64,000 nt of DNA from an uncultured Bacteriovoracaceae bacterium (GCA_937923325.1 CAKZUQ010000029.1:20612-84611), one strand, 5' to 3'. Counted from the first letter of the stretch, positions 28,392 to 36,933 are shown. The notes: generated by a model from the letters alone, not told the origin. A program made the numbers and translations.

Positions 28392-29264
28392 ATGATGGTA
28401 TATTCTTGGAGTATGGAAAATATTAACAACATTGAAAGTTCACAAAGAAAAAACAGAATAACTATAACTGCACTTGGAACAGGTACAAGCACTGGTATCC
28501 CCACCCTTGGCTGCAAATGTAGTGTATGTGAGTCTACGATAATTAAAAACAAACGATTACGTTCAAGTATTATTATTAATATTGATGAAAAAAACATCTT
28601 AGTTGATGCCTCAACCGACCTTAGGACTCAACTTCTAAATAATAATATTGAGGATATTGACGCTTGTATTATCACGCATGAACATGCTGATCATACTCAT
28701 GGGATCGATGACTTAAGGCCTTTTTGCTTTTACAAGGATACTCCTATTCCTGTTTATACTGCGAAGAATACAAAAGAAGTCTTAGAGGTAAAATTCCCCT
28801 ATATCTTTAAACGTCATGAAGTCTTTAAGGATAAGAAAATACTAGGTGGTGGAATTCCTAAGCTAGACTTACACGAAGTAACACCAGGAACTCACTCTAT
28901 ATGTGATCAAGATTTTACTTTTTACTCTCTTCCCCATGGGCATACCGAAACACTGGGAATAAAAATCAAGTCTTTTGCCTATATCATTGATTGCACTCAA
29001 ATACCTGAAAAGGCTTTAGAGGACTTAATAAACGCTGACTTAGAACTTTTAATTATAGACTGTCTAAGAATTAAAAAGCACCAAACTCACTTGCACTTAG
29101 ACCTTGCTCTTGAGTACGCTCAAAAAATAGGGGCAAAAAAAACGGGCCTAACGCATATGAGCCATGACTTTGAACATGAAGAATTTTCACAGATGCTAAA
29201 AAATAGATACAACGGTGATATTTTCCCGTTATATGATACTCAAAAAATAGAGGTTTTTTACTAG
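28392..29264 (+). CDS. MBL-fold metallohydrolase, PhnP-like
   Basis: A 290-residue metallo-beta-lactamase-fold protein with GTGTSTGIPTLGCKCSVC near the N-terminus (the Cys-rich loop seen in PhnP and relatives), the metal motif HEHADH (residues 96-101) and later LPHGHTETLG and LTHMSHDFEHE. PhnP hydrolyses cyclic phosphodiesters such as 5-phosphoribosyl 1,2-cyclic phosphate; no C-P lyase genes are nearby, so the substrate here is open. The fold begins at about residue 22, and a second ATG at 28413 (MENINN) is an equally possible start. Confidence 0.87.
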   Translation: MMVYSWSMENINNIESSQRKNRITITALGTGTSTGIPTLGCKCSVCESTIIKNKRLRSSIIINIDEKNILVDASTDLRTQLLNNNIEDIDACIITHEHADHTHGIDDLRPFCFYKDTPIPVYTAKNTKEVLEVKFPYIFKRHEVFKDKKILGGGIPKLDLHEVTPGTHSICDQDFTFYSLPHGHTETLGIKIKSFAYIIDCTQIPEKALEDLINADLELLIIDCLRIKKHQTHLHLDLALEYAQKIGAKKTGLTHMSHDFEHEEFSQMLKNRYNGDIFPLYDTQKIEVFY

Positions 29265-29338
29265 CATTTTATTTTAAAAGACCCTATATTTACTGAAAAT
29301 ATTAAACTTAATATAAATCTTAATAGTGAGGATTTCAG

Positions 29339-30457
29339 ATGAAAATAGCTGTACCTAAAGAAATTAAAAACAATGAAAATAGAGTTGCTCTTGTACCTTC
29401 AGGTGTACATCAACTTGTTCTAGATGGACATGAAGTATATGTTCAAAAAACAGCTGGACTAGGAGTTGGAATCTCTGATGAAGAGTTTATCGAAGCCGGT
29501 GCAAAAATGGTTGATACACTTGAAGACGCTTTTGCTGCAGGTGAGATGATTATTAAAGTTAAAGAGCCTCAACCAGTAGAGATCGCTTTATTAAAACCAC
29601 ATCATATTCTTTATACATATCTTCACCTTGCTGCTGATAAAGATTTAACAGAAGGTTTAATGAAGTCGGGATCAACTTGTATTGCCTATGAAACTATTCA
29701 ATACCCAGATGGTTCTCTTCCACTTTTAGTACCTATGAGTGAAGTTGCAGGAAGAATGGCAACTCAAGTTGGAACAACATTCTTACAAAAAGACAAAGGT
29801 GGTAAAGGAGTTCTTCTTGGTGGTGTACCAGGTGTTAAGAGAGCGAAAGTTACAGTTATCGGTTGTGGAATTGCTGGAACAAATGCAACAAAAATGGCCA
29901 TGGGTCTAGGTGCAGATGTAACTTGTATAGACCTTTCTACTAAAAGACTAGCTGAAATGGATGACCTATTTGATAATAGAATAACGACTTTATACTCTAA
30001 TGCTAAAAATATCGAAGAGTGTGTTATCAACTCAGACTTAGTGATTGGAGCAGTACTGGTTGCAGGGGCAAAAGCTCCAAAGCTTGTTACAAGAGATATG
30101 ATTTCTAAAATGGAAAAAGGATCAGTCGTTGTTGATATTGCTGTTGATCAAGGTGGATGTATAGAGACTTGTACTCCCACAACTCACGAAGCACCTACAT
30201 TTGAAGTTGATGGCGTTGTTCATTACTGTGTTGCCAATATGCCAGGAGCTGTTGCGAGAACATCAACTTATGCACTTACAAATGTTACGTTAAGATATGC
30301 TAGAATGTTAGCTGCTAATGGAGTAGATAAGTCAATTATGCAAGACAACGCATTGAGACTAGGTGTTAATATATATAAAGGAAGTTTATGTTACGAACAA
30401 GTAGCTGATGATCTAGAACTACCTTTCACTCCACTTAACCCAGAAAAATACCTTTAA
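29339..30457 (+). CDS. ald: Alanine dehydrogenase
   Basis: The 372-residue protein matches the usual length and begins with the family signature MKIAVPKEIKNNENRVALVP. It has VKEPQPVE, YTYLHLAAD, the NAD-binding ITxIGxGxAGxN-type segment (VTVIGCGIAGTNATKMAMG) and VVDIAVDQGGC. It interconverts L-alanine and pyruvate plus ammonia with NAD. The RBS is TGAGGATTTCAG. It stands as a single gene, 49 bp ahead of the FliL-like gene. For an amino-acid-consuming bacterium it would feed carbon from alanine into central metabolism. Confidence 0.96.
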   Translation: MKIAVPKEIKNNENRVALVPSGVHQLVLDGHEVYVQKTAGLGVGISDEEFIEAGAKMVDTLEDAFAAGEMIIKVKEPQPVEIALLKPHHILYTYLHLAADKDLTEGLMKSGSTCIAYETIQYPDGSLPLLVPMSEVAGRMATQVGTTFLQKDKGGKGVLLGGVPGVKRAKVTVIGCGIAGTNATKMAMGLGADVTCIDLSTKRLAEMDDLFDNRITTLYSNAKNIEECVINSDLVIGAVLVAGAKAPKLVTRDMISKMEKGSVVVDIAVDQGGCIETCTPTTHEAPTFEVDGVVHYCVANMPGAVARTSTYALTNVTLRYARMLAANGVDKSIMQDNALRLGVNIYKGSLCYEQVADDLELPFTPLNPEKYL

Positions 30458-30506
30458 GAATAAATTTCTGTATTAAATAATTCCCCTGTTATGTTAAACT
30501 ATTAAT

Positions 30507-30977
30507 ATGACAGGGAACCCTTCAATCGATAAAGTTTTATTAGGTATTAATGGTATTGTTGTACTTGCAGCAGCTGGCCTAGTATTTCATTCAATTAACA
30601 ATATTAAATCACCGCCTATTGATCAGAATGGACAATTTACTGGTATGGTTCAAGAGTCCATGGTAGATCTAAAAAGACAACCTGTGGTATTCAAAGAAAT
30701 GGTAGTTAATCTCTACTCCCGTCAAAGAAGACTTCGCTTTTTAAACTTAACAATGAATATTGAAGTGTATGAAGAAGGACAAGAGAAAATTGTTGGAACT
30801 TATAAGCCAATGATAGTCGACAGTCTAATTGATATTGCAGGAAATATGAAGCCAGAAGATCTTAACTCTGTTACAGGTAGGATGCTTCTGGAATCTCGTG
30901 TGAAAAATAAAGTTAATGAATCTACTGAGACGCCAATTATTAAAAAAATTTATTTCTCAAAGTTTATCGTTCAGTAG
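30507..30977 (+). CDS. FliL-family flagellar basal-body-associated protein
   Basis: The 156-residue protein has one N-terminal membrane helix (LLGINGIVVLAAAGLVFHSI) and a periplasmic FliL-like domain (VVNLYSRQRRLRFLNLTMNIEVYEEG... then a helix and KKIYFSKFIVQ at the end, matching the family's VYFTxFVxQ tail). FliL surrounds the MotAB stator and supports torque. No other flagellar gene is adjacent apart from the isolated FliG-like gene at 42051, so this may be a dispersed or accessory FliL paralogue. Confidence 0.82.
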   Translation: MTGNPSIDKVLLGINGIVVLAAAGLVFHSINNIKSPPIDQNGQFTGMVQESMVDLKRQPVVFKEMVVNLYSRQRRLRFLNLTMNIEVYEEGQEKIVGTYKPMIVDSLIDIAGNMKPEDLNSVTGRMLLESRVKNKVNESTETPIIKKIYFSKFIVQ

Positions 30978-30992
30978 ATGTAGGTTTAATTT

Positions 30993-31178
30993 TTACTGTT
31001 CAGTTGCAGGTGCAGCTGTTTCTTTTTCACCACCAAGTCTAGTGTAGTTACCTTCTTCATCAGATAAACTCTTTAAGTACTCTTCAACTTGAGATGCTGA
31101 AACTTTTCCTTCAGCTACTAATCTATCTCTTAAACGAACGTCCATTTCTTTGTCTTCTAATGCCATACGAAGTTTCAT
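30993..31178 (-). CDS. Small conserved-looking soluble protein
   Basis: A 61-residue acidic protein beginning MKLRMALEDKEMDVRLRDRL and containing VAEGKVSASQVEEYLKSLSDEE, which looks like a short helical bundle. I place the start at ATG 31178 because AAGGG lies eight bases upstream; a GTG two codons earlier is too close to it. Codon use resembles neighbours and the RBS supports translation. Family and function unknown. It lies convergent to the FliL-like gene with 15 bp between the stops. Confidence 0.65.
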   Translation of the reverse strand: MKLRMALEDKEMDVRLRDRLVAEGKVSASQVEEYLKSLSDEEGNYTRLGGEKETAAPATEQ

Positions 31179-31288
31179 ATTCACTACCCTTTTTTATATT
31201 AAGATTTTTAACAATTTATGTAAGTGATACTAGGTATCATAAATTAATAAATTTTGGCAAGTTTGAATATAAACTTAACACATCGAAT

Positions 31289-32020
31289 CTACTGCCAAAA
31301 TTTAGGATCTTTTGGGTCATGTCCTTCCTTCTTAGGCTCTTCATCAACAATCCTAAGTTTTCCGCGCATTTTTTCTTTATGTCGTCTCTTTTGCGCTGCT
31401 TCAACACTAGAAGAAAAGCTTCCTCCCCTGGCCTTCATAGACTTGTACTGAAGAAAGAAAAAGGCAAATAACATAGATGCTAAATGTGCAAAGCTCACTG
31501 CTCCATTTCCGGAGAAAAATCCCATATAAAGTTGAATGCCTGCAAGTAATAAGCAGAAGTACTTAGCCTTCATTGGAAATAAAAGCATAAAAGTTAATTG
31601 TCTATCTGAATATATAATTCCGTATGAAACTAATAAAGCGTAGCCAAATCCAGTGATGCCCATTAGCGGTCCAGATATACCAAAGAAGGCTGAAAGAGCT
31701 AAATAAACAGGAATAACGGCCAATACAGACACTGCTAAAAGTTGTAGATAAAACTTTGCACCCCACTGTCTTTCGAGATCACTACCTATAAACCAAATTA
31801 TTAAGGACTCAAACAAAAGTCCCATAAAGCTAGCTTCCATAAATGGATAAGTTACAAACTGATAAAGTAATCCAGACTTTATTCCACTTAGACTTAACGC
31901 TAAAAATGGAGCTAGTTTACCTCCAAGCATAGAGTTGATAACAAATAAAACAACCATCGTAATAATGATTGATTTGTTTATTTTTGATAATTGTGGGGCC
32001 TGAAATTGAGCGCCTTGCAT
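31289..32020 (-). CDS. Rhomboid-like membrane protein, probably catalytically inactive
   Basis: The 243-residue protein has about six membrane helices in the rhomboid order, with the ERQWG loop after helix 2. In helix 4, where active rhomboids have GxSG, the sequence is MGITGFGYALL, so Thr123 replaces the nucleophilic serine. The helix-6 histidine is kept (SFAHLASML, His179). Substitution of Ser by Thr usually abolishes activity, so this is probably a pseudoprotease or a rhomboid-fold chaperone. The tail is basic (EAAQKRRHKEKMRGK). It is followed upstream by the epimerase gene 22 bp away. Confidence 0.8.
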   Translation of the reverse strand: MQGAQFQAPQLSKINKSIIITMVVLFVINSMLGGKLAPFLALSLSGIKSGLLYQFVTYPFMEASFMGLLFESLIIWFIGSDLERQWGAKFYLQLLAVSVLAVIPVYLALSAFFGISGPLMGITGFGYALLVSYGIIYSDRQLTFMLLFPMKAKYFCLLLAGIQLYMGFFSGNGAVSFAHLASMLFAFFFLQYKSMKARGGSFSSSVEAAQKRRHKEKMRGKLRIVDEEPKKEGHDPKDPKFWQ

Positions 32021-32042
32021 ATGTGAACCTTTTTTTACTTTT

Positions 32043-32474
32043 CTAATACTTACTATTCGGTTTTTGTGAGATTTCTATTAATACTCCACCAGTAGATTTA
32101 GGATGAATAAAGTTAACTAAACAATTTCCAGCTCCAACTTTAGGCTCTGGATAAATAAAACGAAATCCCTTACTAATAAGGTCAGTTTGTTTAGCCTTAA
32201 CATCTTTCACTTTAAAACAAAGATGGTGAATCCCAGGGCCATTTTTTTCTATAAACTTGTGAATAGCACTCTGTTCACTTGTAGGCTCTAGAAGTTCAAT
32301 ATGGGCATTAACATCAATATGAGCAAACGCCGTTTTAACTTTTTGTTCCTCAACAACTTCTCTATCTGCAGCAAAAGATAAACCAAGCTCAGTATACATT
32401 CTTACCGAAGACTCTAAGTCTTTAACTGCGATGGCCACATGGTCTAAAATACAATCATCTAATTCTGGTAACAT
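32043..32474 (-). CDS. mce: Methylmalonyl-CoA epimerase (VOC family)
   Basis: Start chosen at ATG 32474 (MLPELDDCILDHVAIAV), preceded by AGGATTAAA; a longer frame adds ten residues without support. The 143-residue protein has the VOC fold with metal ligands in LDHVAIAV, IELLEP, IHHLCFKV and GGVLIEIS. These and the length fit methylmalonyl-CoA epimerase, which converts (2R)- and (2S)-methylmalonyl-CoA in propionate, odd-chain fatty acid and branched amino acid breakdown. The mutase is not in the window. It precedes the rhomboid-like gene by 22 bp and is probably cotranscribed. Confidence 0.88.
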   Translation of the reverse strand: MLPELDDCILDHVAIAVKDLESSVRMYTELGLSFAADREVVEEQKVKTAFAHIDVNAHIELLEPTSEQSAIHKFIEKNGPGIHHLCFKVKDVKAKQTDLISKGFRFIYPEPKVGAGNCLVNFIHPKSTGGVLIEISQKPNSKY

Positions 32475-32510
32475 TTTAATCCTAATAAATTTTTTACTAT
32501 ACAAAATAAT

Positions 32511-32541
32511 AACGTAAAGCTTATCTCTCAGCTTATACGTT
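32511..32541 (-). terminator. Terminator hairpin after the Cys-rich lipoprotein gene
   Basis: Inverted repeat AACGTA-AAGCT (32511-32521) with AGCTT-A-TACGTT (32530-32541), one bulged A, loop about 8 nt. On the minus strand the stem is followed by ATTATTTTG. It lies 28 bp past the lipoprotein stop and ahead of the epimerase gene. Confidence 0.55.
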
Positions 32542-32568
32542 ACCTATAATTTTTGATTTTTAAAAGTC

Positions 32569-34527
32569 TTAGTTACTCGTACTACCACACTGGAAGTCAA
32601 AGTATCCATTTGAGAAATCTGGTGGATCACATGCTGCTGCACAACGATTTTCATCATTTGGATTAAACGTTGGCATCTCTGGTGTTGGTGGTGGTTTACA
32701 AATACCATTCTCACAATCACCGTGTTCTTCAAAAGTATAACATCTTAAGGCACAAGTTGTTGCATTTTGAGCATCTAGACCTGTTTTAATAATATAACAT
32801 CTCGTTACTGGGTGCTTCATACACCACTCTTTAGCAATACACTTTTGTCCTGATCCTTTTGAACAAAGAACTGGTGGGTCTTGAAGTGTATCGTGAACTG
32901 CACATCTTCCAGTTGTTTGAGAGCAACATAAAGATGAACATTCATAATCACTTGAACAACTAGCTCCTGGGTTTAATAATCCATAACTAGGCATATCTTC
33001 TACACATTGAGATACAATTGATTTATCCCAACATCTTTTATTAATACAACACTCATCTGAACCACACTGGTTAGATGATGAACAAGACTGAAAACTAGAT
33101 AATAAAACATCATCACCAGTTGAGTTAATATCTGATGGTTTAACAAGTTGAAGTTTAACCTCTTTAGAAGTAATTGATGTTTCAACACCATCATCATCCG
33201 TCGTAATAATTTCAACTTTACTTGTAACAGTACATGAACCAACATGCTCACCAGTAATATTATCAACAGAAGTTGCACGAGCATTACACCCATCCATCCA
33301 CTGAGATTCACCATTAGCTGTCATGAATGTTACACCTCTAGCAGTATCTGGAGCTGCTGATCCGAGGTACTCTGTATCCTTTAAGAAATCAAATTTTGTA
33401 CTAAGTGGAAACATTTTTGAATCATATGGATAAGGGTCATTAGCTGTTCCATTCCCTATTAAAGTCTGCCTAGCACTAAATAGACCATATGGACCAAACA
33501 TAGCACTTGAAGCGTTTGTTAAGTCAGCATCAATTTGCCAAGAAGCTGTATTACTTATTCTATACGGACCTTTGTATTGGTAAGAGCTTCCATCTATTGA
33601 ATGACTTGTTAACGTTGAGCCTGAAAAGCTAAAACTATCACTAAATTTATGTGTGAAAGATAATAGGGATGGATTATTAGGTAAACACCTGTCTAACATA
33701 ATATTATTTGTATCTTCATAATACGTAGAAGATCCAGATTGAACTTGTGCTTCTGTTGGAGTGATTGGAGTTTCAACAGTTCCATCAACTCTAACCAAAC
33801 CTTGATCAACTACTTTTGCATATGAGTACTTACAAATATCTGTAGACTCAGTACAACCGCTAGATAAGTTACCGGTAAATGTTGGATCATCCTCCAACTT
33901 TAAACCACGACAGAATAACTTATTGTCTCTATTAGATTGAACTGGCTCATTTAATTTTATAGAGCCATCTCCAGTGAAGTCGTAATCGTTATAGTCAAAT
34001 AAATCATATATCAATTGAACATCACCAAACGGTCTAGACTTTAAATCTAGAATAAGGACTTGAACATCTGTTTGAGGAGTAAGACCAGCTGCTGTACTAA
34101 CTGTTGCCTCAACATCAATAGGACTAGAATCTAGCCCAAAATTAAATCTTACCTTTACATTCTTAGATGCAAGAGTAGATATATTTATACCCGCAACATA
34201 AAGTAATCCATTATAATTTTTTGGTAAAGTAAGCTTTTTCTCATAAGTTCCTCCACCAGTACCATCAGTTAACTTAGGCTCAATCAAGTGCCTAATCTCT
34301 ACAGTGGCAGCTTCAATAACTTCCGCATTATCAATTGCATCTTGATTACCAATAGCACAGTCTACTCCAACTGGGCAGTCAACTATCCCATTGCTCGAAT
34401 CACCTGCTAAATTATCTGTCTCAATGACTTTCTGCCTACTAGAAGCAACATCATTACAAGACGTTAATGTGAACATCATTAAAGAAGAAATTGTAAATAG
34501 GTTTATTAATTTTATTATATTCATCAT
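32569..34527 (-). CDS. Cysteine-rich lipoprotein of unknown function
   Basis: The 652-residue protein has a lipoprotein signal peptide (LFTISSLMMFTLTSC, lipobox LTSC). Residues about 85-480 look like beta-rich surface domains (KLTLPKNYNGLLYVAGINIS, VQVLILDLKSRPFGDVQLIYDL). From about 485 the sequence becomes a tandem of small Cys-rich modules: CSSSNQCGSDECCINKRC, CSSDYECSSLCCSQTTGRC, and later CIAKEWCMKH and CALRCYTF, ending near CGSTSN. Paired CC motifs resemble disulfide knots of secreted proteins. No family recognised. Outer-membrane or surface location is likely from the lipobox plus disulfide-rich tail. Confidence 0.85.
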   Translation of the reverse strand: MMNIIKLINLFTISSLMMFTLTSCNDVASSRQKVIETDNLAGDSSNGIVDCPVGVDCAIGNQDAIDNAEVIEAATVEIRHLIEPKLTDGTGGGTYEKKLTLPKNYNGLLYVAGINISTLASKNVKVRFNFGLDSSPIDVEATVSTAAGLTPQTDVQVLILDLKSRPFGDVQLIYDLFDYNDYDFTGDGSIKLNEPVQSNRDNKLFCRGLKLEDDPTFTGNLSSGCTESTDICKYSYAKVVDQGLVRVDGTVETPITPTEAQVQSGSSTYYEDTNNIMLDRCLPNNPSLLSFTHKFSDSFSFSGSTLTSHSIDGSSYQYKGPYRISNTASWQIDADLTNASSAMFGPYGLFSARQTLIGNGTANDPYPYDSKMFPLSTKFDFLKDTEYLGSAAPDTARGVTFMTANGESQWMDGCNARATSVDNITGEHVGSCTVTSKVEIITTDDDGVETSITSKEVKLQLVKPSDINSTGDDVLLSSFQSCSSSNQCGSDECCINKRCWDKSIVSQCVEDMPSYGLLNPGASCSSDYECSSLCCSQTTGRCAVHDTLQDPPVLCSKGSGQKCIAKEWCMKHPVTRCYIIKTGLDAQNATTCALRCYTFEEHGDCENGICKPPPTPEMPTFNPNDENRCAAACDPPDFSNGYFDFQCGSTSN

Positions 34528-34683
34528 CTAACTTCTCGGATATTTAAACCTTAATTTAAGCTTAGTTAGATTTTACAGTAGAACAGGTCAAATTTACCGC
34601 ATATGCTCTATCTTACTGATACTACAAGAAGAAAAAACATAATAAGTGATTTCAATGACACACAAATGTGGCGAAGATTAATG

Positions 34684-34711
34684 AAATGGCCTTCTAACAA
34701 GAAGACCATTT
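34684..34711 (-). terminator. Hairpin after the NYN/H1-tail gene
   Basis: Inverted repeat AAATGGCCTTC (34684-34694) and GAAGACCATTT (34701-34711), loop TAACAA, one mismatch. It lies 13 bp beyond the stop of the NYN gene on the minus strand. The following T-run is weak. Confidence 0.5.
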
Positions 34712-34723
34712 AAGTATTAAGTT

Positions 34724-36040
34724 TTACTTTTTTGTGACTTTCTTAGTGGCCTTCTTTGCTACTTTTTTTGCAACTTTCTTAGTCGCTTTTTTAGCAACCT
34801 TCTTTGCTACTTTTTTTGCAACTTTCTTAGTCGCTTTTTTAGCAACCTTCTTAGTTACTTTTTTCGCTACTTTTTTTGTAACTTTTTTTGCCACTTTTTT
34901 TGTTGCTTTTTTTGCTACTTTTTTAGTGGCTTTTTTTGCTACTTTCTTAGCAACCTTCTTTACTGGAGCTGCTTCAACTTCTTCAACAATTTCAGGAGTT
35001 GCTTCAACCTTTGCTTCAACTTCCTTTTCTACTACAGCTTCTATAGCTTCAACTGGTGAGTTCATATCAATTGATTCTACTGCTTCAGTAGTTTTTTCAA
35101 TCTCAACAGTTTCAATTTTATCTTCAACTTTCTGTGCAGAATCAGACTTGTCTTTATTGTAGTTTCTATTTTTATTTCTGTTACGATCATTTTTACTTCT
35201 ATTTTTTCTACCAGGAATACTAAACCAGAACTCTTTTGTTATTGGGTGAAAGTAATCAGCAATATCAGTTAGCATATAAGAAGTTGTACTCTTTACAGCA
35301 CAAATCTCTACTCTTACTCCCATTGCCTGTAAGTGGCTTACAAGTTCAACAAAATCTGAATCTCCCGACATAATAATAATAGTATCTACTTTTGAAGCTA
35401 ATTGAGTTGCTTTAATAGTTAGTGGAATATCAGCTGACTTGTGACAAGGTCTAACTGAACCGTGATAATTAACTCTTAACCTTTCAGTTAATTTAGAAGA
35501 GATTCTATTCCCTTCTCTGAAATAAACCATTCTGTTTAATTGTCTTCCATCTAACAAACTTGGAATTAGAAGATCAATATTTAACATCGAACTTTCATCA
35601 TTACTCTCAGAATGAATACTTCTTTCAATATTATTTCCATCCATAAGAATAGCAACTGTCTGACTCATATTTACACTTGGTGAAGTTACTTGAGTAGACT
35701 GAATAATAACTGGTTTAGGTTGTTTTTTATTTTTATTCTTATGGTTATGATTATGATTATGATTATGTTTATGCTGCTGAGAATTTTGATTCGGGTTTGG
35801 GTTTGTCACACTATTTGATTCAGCGGCTATATTAGTCTCTGCATTTCCTTGAGCTTCATTACCATTTGTATTCTCAAGTTCTTCTTCTTTTTGCTTCTGT
35901 TGCTTAAAATACTCTTGTTGCTTTTTAGCTTCTTCGTCTAAATAGTTCCCTTCTTGTGCTGATTTTGGGCTTTTATTATATCTATTTCCATTTTTATTAT
36001 TACCGGTATGACCTTTCTTTGGTCTATAATTATTTGACAT
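34724..36040 (-). CDS. NYN-domain nuclease fused to a histone H1-like tail
   Basis: The 438-residue protein has four parts: a disordered Asn/Gln/Lys-rich N-terminus with a His-Asn alternation (HKHNHNHNHNHKNK, about 90-103); a NYN (LabA/DUF88) PIN-like domain about 127-275 with acidic metal sites in ILMDGNNIE (Asp134), SGDSDF (225-230) and DIADYF; a Glu/Val-rich acidic linker (about 303-358); and a tail of KKVAKKATKK-type repeats from 361 to the end. NYN domains are RNases. The basic tail would give non-specific nucleic acid binding. RBS GAAGGAATATC. A bacterial NYN-H1 fusion is unusual; the related free H1-like protein is at 13650-14150. Confidence 0.87.
   Translation of the reverse strand: MSNNYRPKKGHTGNNKNGNRYNKSPKSAQEGNYLDEEAKKQQEYFKQQKQKEEELENTNGNEAQGNAETNIAAESNSVTNPNPNQNSQQHKHNHNHNHNHKNKNKKQPKPVIIQSTQVTSPSVNMSQTVAILMDGNNIERSIHSESNDESSMLNIDLLIPSLLDGRQLNRMVYFREGNRISSKLTERLRVNYHGSVRPCHKSADIPLTIKATQLASKVDTIIIMSGDSDFVELVSHLQAMGVRVEICAVKSTTSYMLTDIADYFHPITKEFWFSIPGRKNRSKNDRNRNKNRNYNKDKSDSAQKVEDKIETVEIEKTTEAVESIDMNSPVEAIEAVVEKEVEAKVEATPEIVEEVEAAPVKKVAKKVAKKATKKVAKKATKKVAKKVTKKVAKKVTKKVAKKATKKVAKKVAKKVAKKATKKVAKKVAKKATKKVTKK
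34727..34960 (-). repeat. Degenerate repeats encoding KKVAKKATKK
   Basis: The last 78 codons of the NYN gene alternate Lys-Lys with Val-Ala or Ala-Thr/Val-Thr in units of about 12-15 bp, with larger 48-60-bp blocks recurring (for example the block beginning CTTTCTTAGTCGC near 34772 returns near 34821). Such low-complexity DNA is prone to slippage. It makes long spurious open frames on the opposite strand. Confidence 0.8.
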
Positions 36041-36235
36041 GATATTCCTTCAATGTATTTTATTAATTTATAATCTTATATCACAGTTAAATTAATTTGT
36101 AGGAGTAAATACAAAACAAATAGACTTAACAGGACTTGTAATCAATTCAATATTAAAACAAAATAAACTCTTTAGTTCGAAATTATTAGGCTTTCCCTCG
36201 TTTTGTAATATTTTCAACAACTTAGTCTGTCTCAA

Positions 36236-36264
36236 TTGACTAAAAGCCACTTATATGTTAATAT
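36236..36264 (+). promoter_or_regulatory. Putative sigma-70 promoter ahead of the small membrane pair
   Basis: TTGACT (36236-36241), exact 17-bp spacer, TAATAT (36259-36264). It lies 38 bp before the ATG at 36303 of the small hydrophobic protein. One of the best promoter matches seen by eye in the window; it supports this small gene as real. Confidence 0.6.
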
Positions 36265-36302
36265 ATTTATACATGTACCGATAAGGGTATAAGGTGTTAA
36301 TT

Positions 36303-36491
36303 ATGACAAAGACAGTAAGTGTTACAGAGAATGAAATTAAAGACCTAAGACTTAAGAACAAGACCGACAAAGTTTTGAATGGTGCAGCTGCAGGCTCTAT
36401 ACTCGGGTCACCGCTAGGGACAGTTGGAGCTATTACCATCGCAATACTTGTCGCAGGAATTGGATACTATCTTGTCAAAAACAAGCAGTAG
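36303..36491 (+). CDS. Small glycine-rich hydrophobic peptide
   Basis: A 62-residue protein beginning MTKTVSVTENEIKDLRLKNK, then a glycine-zipper-like hydrophobic stretch (LNGAAAGSILGSPLG followed by TVGAITIAILVAGIGYYLV) and a short basic end KNKQ. An AAGG eight bases before ATG 36303 and a good promoter 38 bp upstream support expression; GTG 36294 is an alternative start. The soluble charged leader followed by a Gly-rich membrane segment recalls class II bacteriocins or small holin-like peptides, but no leader-processing motif is clear. It overlaps the next reading frame. Confidence 0.6.
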   Translation: MTKTVSVTENEIKDLRLKNKTDKVLNGAAAGSILGSPLGTVGAITIAILVAGIGYYLVKNKQ

Positions 36492-36828
36492 CATCTCGGT
36501 CTTATGGCAAGATATAGTAAGTAGTTTTAGAATTAATTTTGACAGTGCAATATATTTAGCTCTAATTCTAGTCTCTTTTATATTAATAATTATTTATATT
36601 TACAAACATCGAAAGAAGAATTCCTTCAACTTGTCAAATGCATCGTTTGATATTGTGTCTGGCGTTTTTAGTGGACTAACAGGGTTAATTCTACTACTTT
36701 CTCCATTTTCTGATAAATTCAAGCAGTTTGTTGGAAACCTCTCTCCTTTTCTTATTATTATTTCAATTCAAATTTCAATAAAAGCCTTTGAAACAGTTTC
36801 TGCTACACTTAAGCTCCCTGAAGATTAA
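36472..36828 (+). CDS. Small multi-span membrane protein
   Basis: The reading frame is open from 36424, but a TTG at 36472 (MSKTSSSISVLWQDI) is the most sensible start, overlapping the stop of the small peptide gene by 20 bp. The 118-residue product has three membrane helices: about IYLALILVSFILIIIYIYKH, FSGLTGLILLLSPF and FLIIISIQISIKAF, with a basic loop KHRKKNSF. No family recognised. Overlap suggests coupled translation with the upstream hydrophobic peptide; an immunity or partner role is only a guess. Start uncertain. Confidence 0.55.
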   Translation: MSKTSSSISVLWQDIVSSFRINFDSAIYLALILVSFILIIIYIYKHRKKNSFNLSNASFDIVSGVFSGLTGLILLLSPFSDKFKQFVGNLSPFLIIISIQISIKAFETVSATLKLPED

Positions 36829-36933
36829 TCCATATTAAAGATTGAATAGCTTTAAATTTATCAACATAGAACTCTCGTCATTCACAAACTTAATATATAA
36901 ATACTAAGTAAAGTTTTATAAGAATCAAGAGAT

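Noticed and set aside
28355..28597. 80-residue minus-strand frame overlapping the MBL gene
   Set aside because: Antisense of the MBL N-terminus; the plus frame has clear metal-binding motifs.
31094..31471. 125-residue plus-strand frame
   Set aside because: Lies opposite the small protein gene and the rhomboid-like gene, both of which have RBSs and sensible composition.
34734..35162. 142-residue plus-strand frame rich in Phe/Ala/Thr
   Set aside because: Antisense of the lysine repeat tail of the NYN gene; composition is an artefact of AAA-rich codons.
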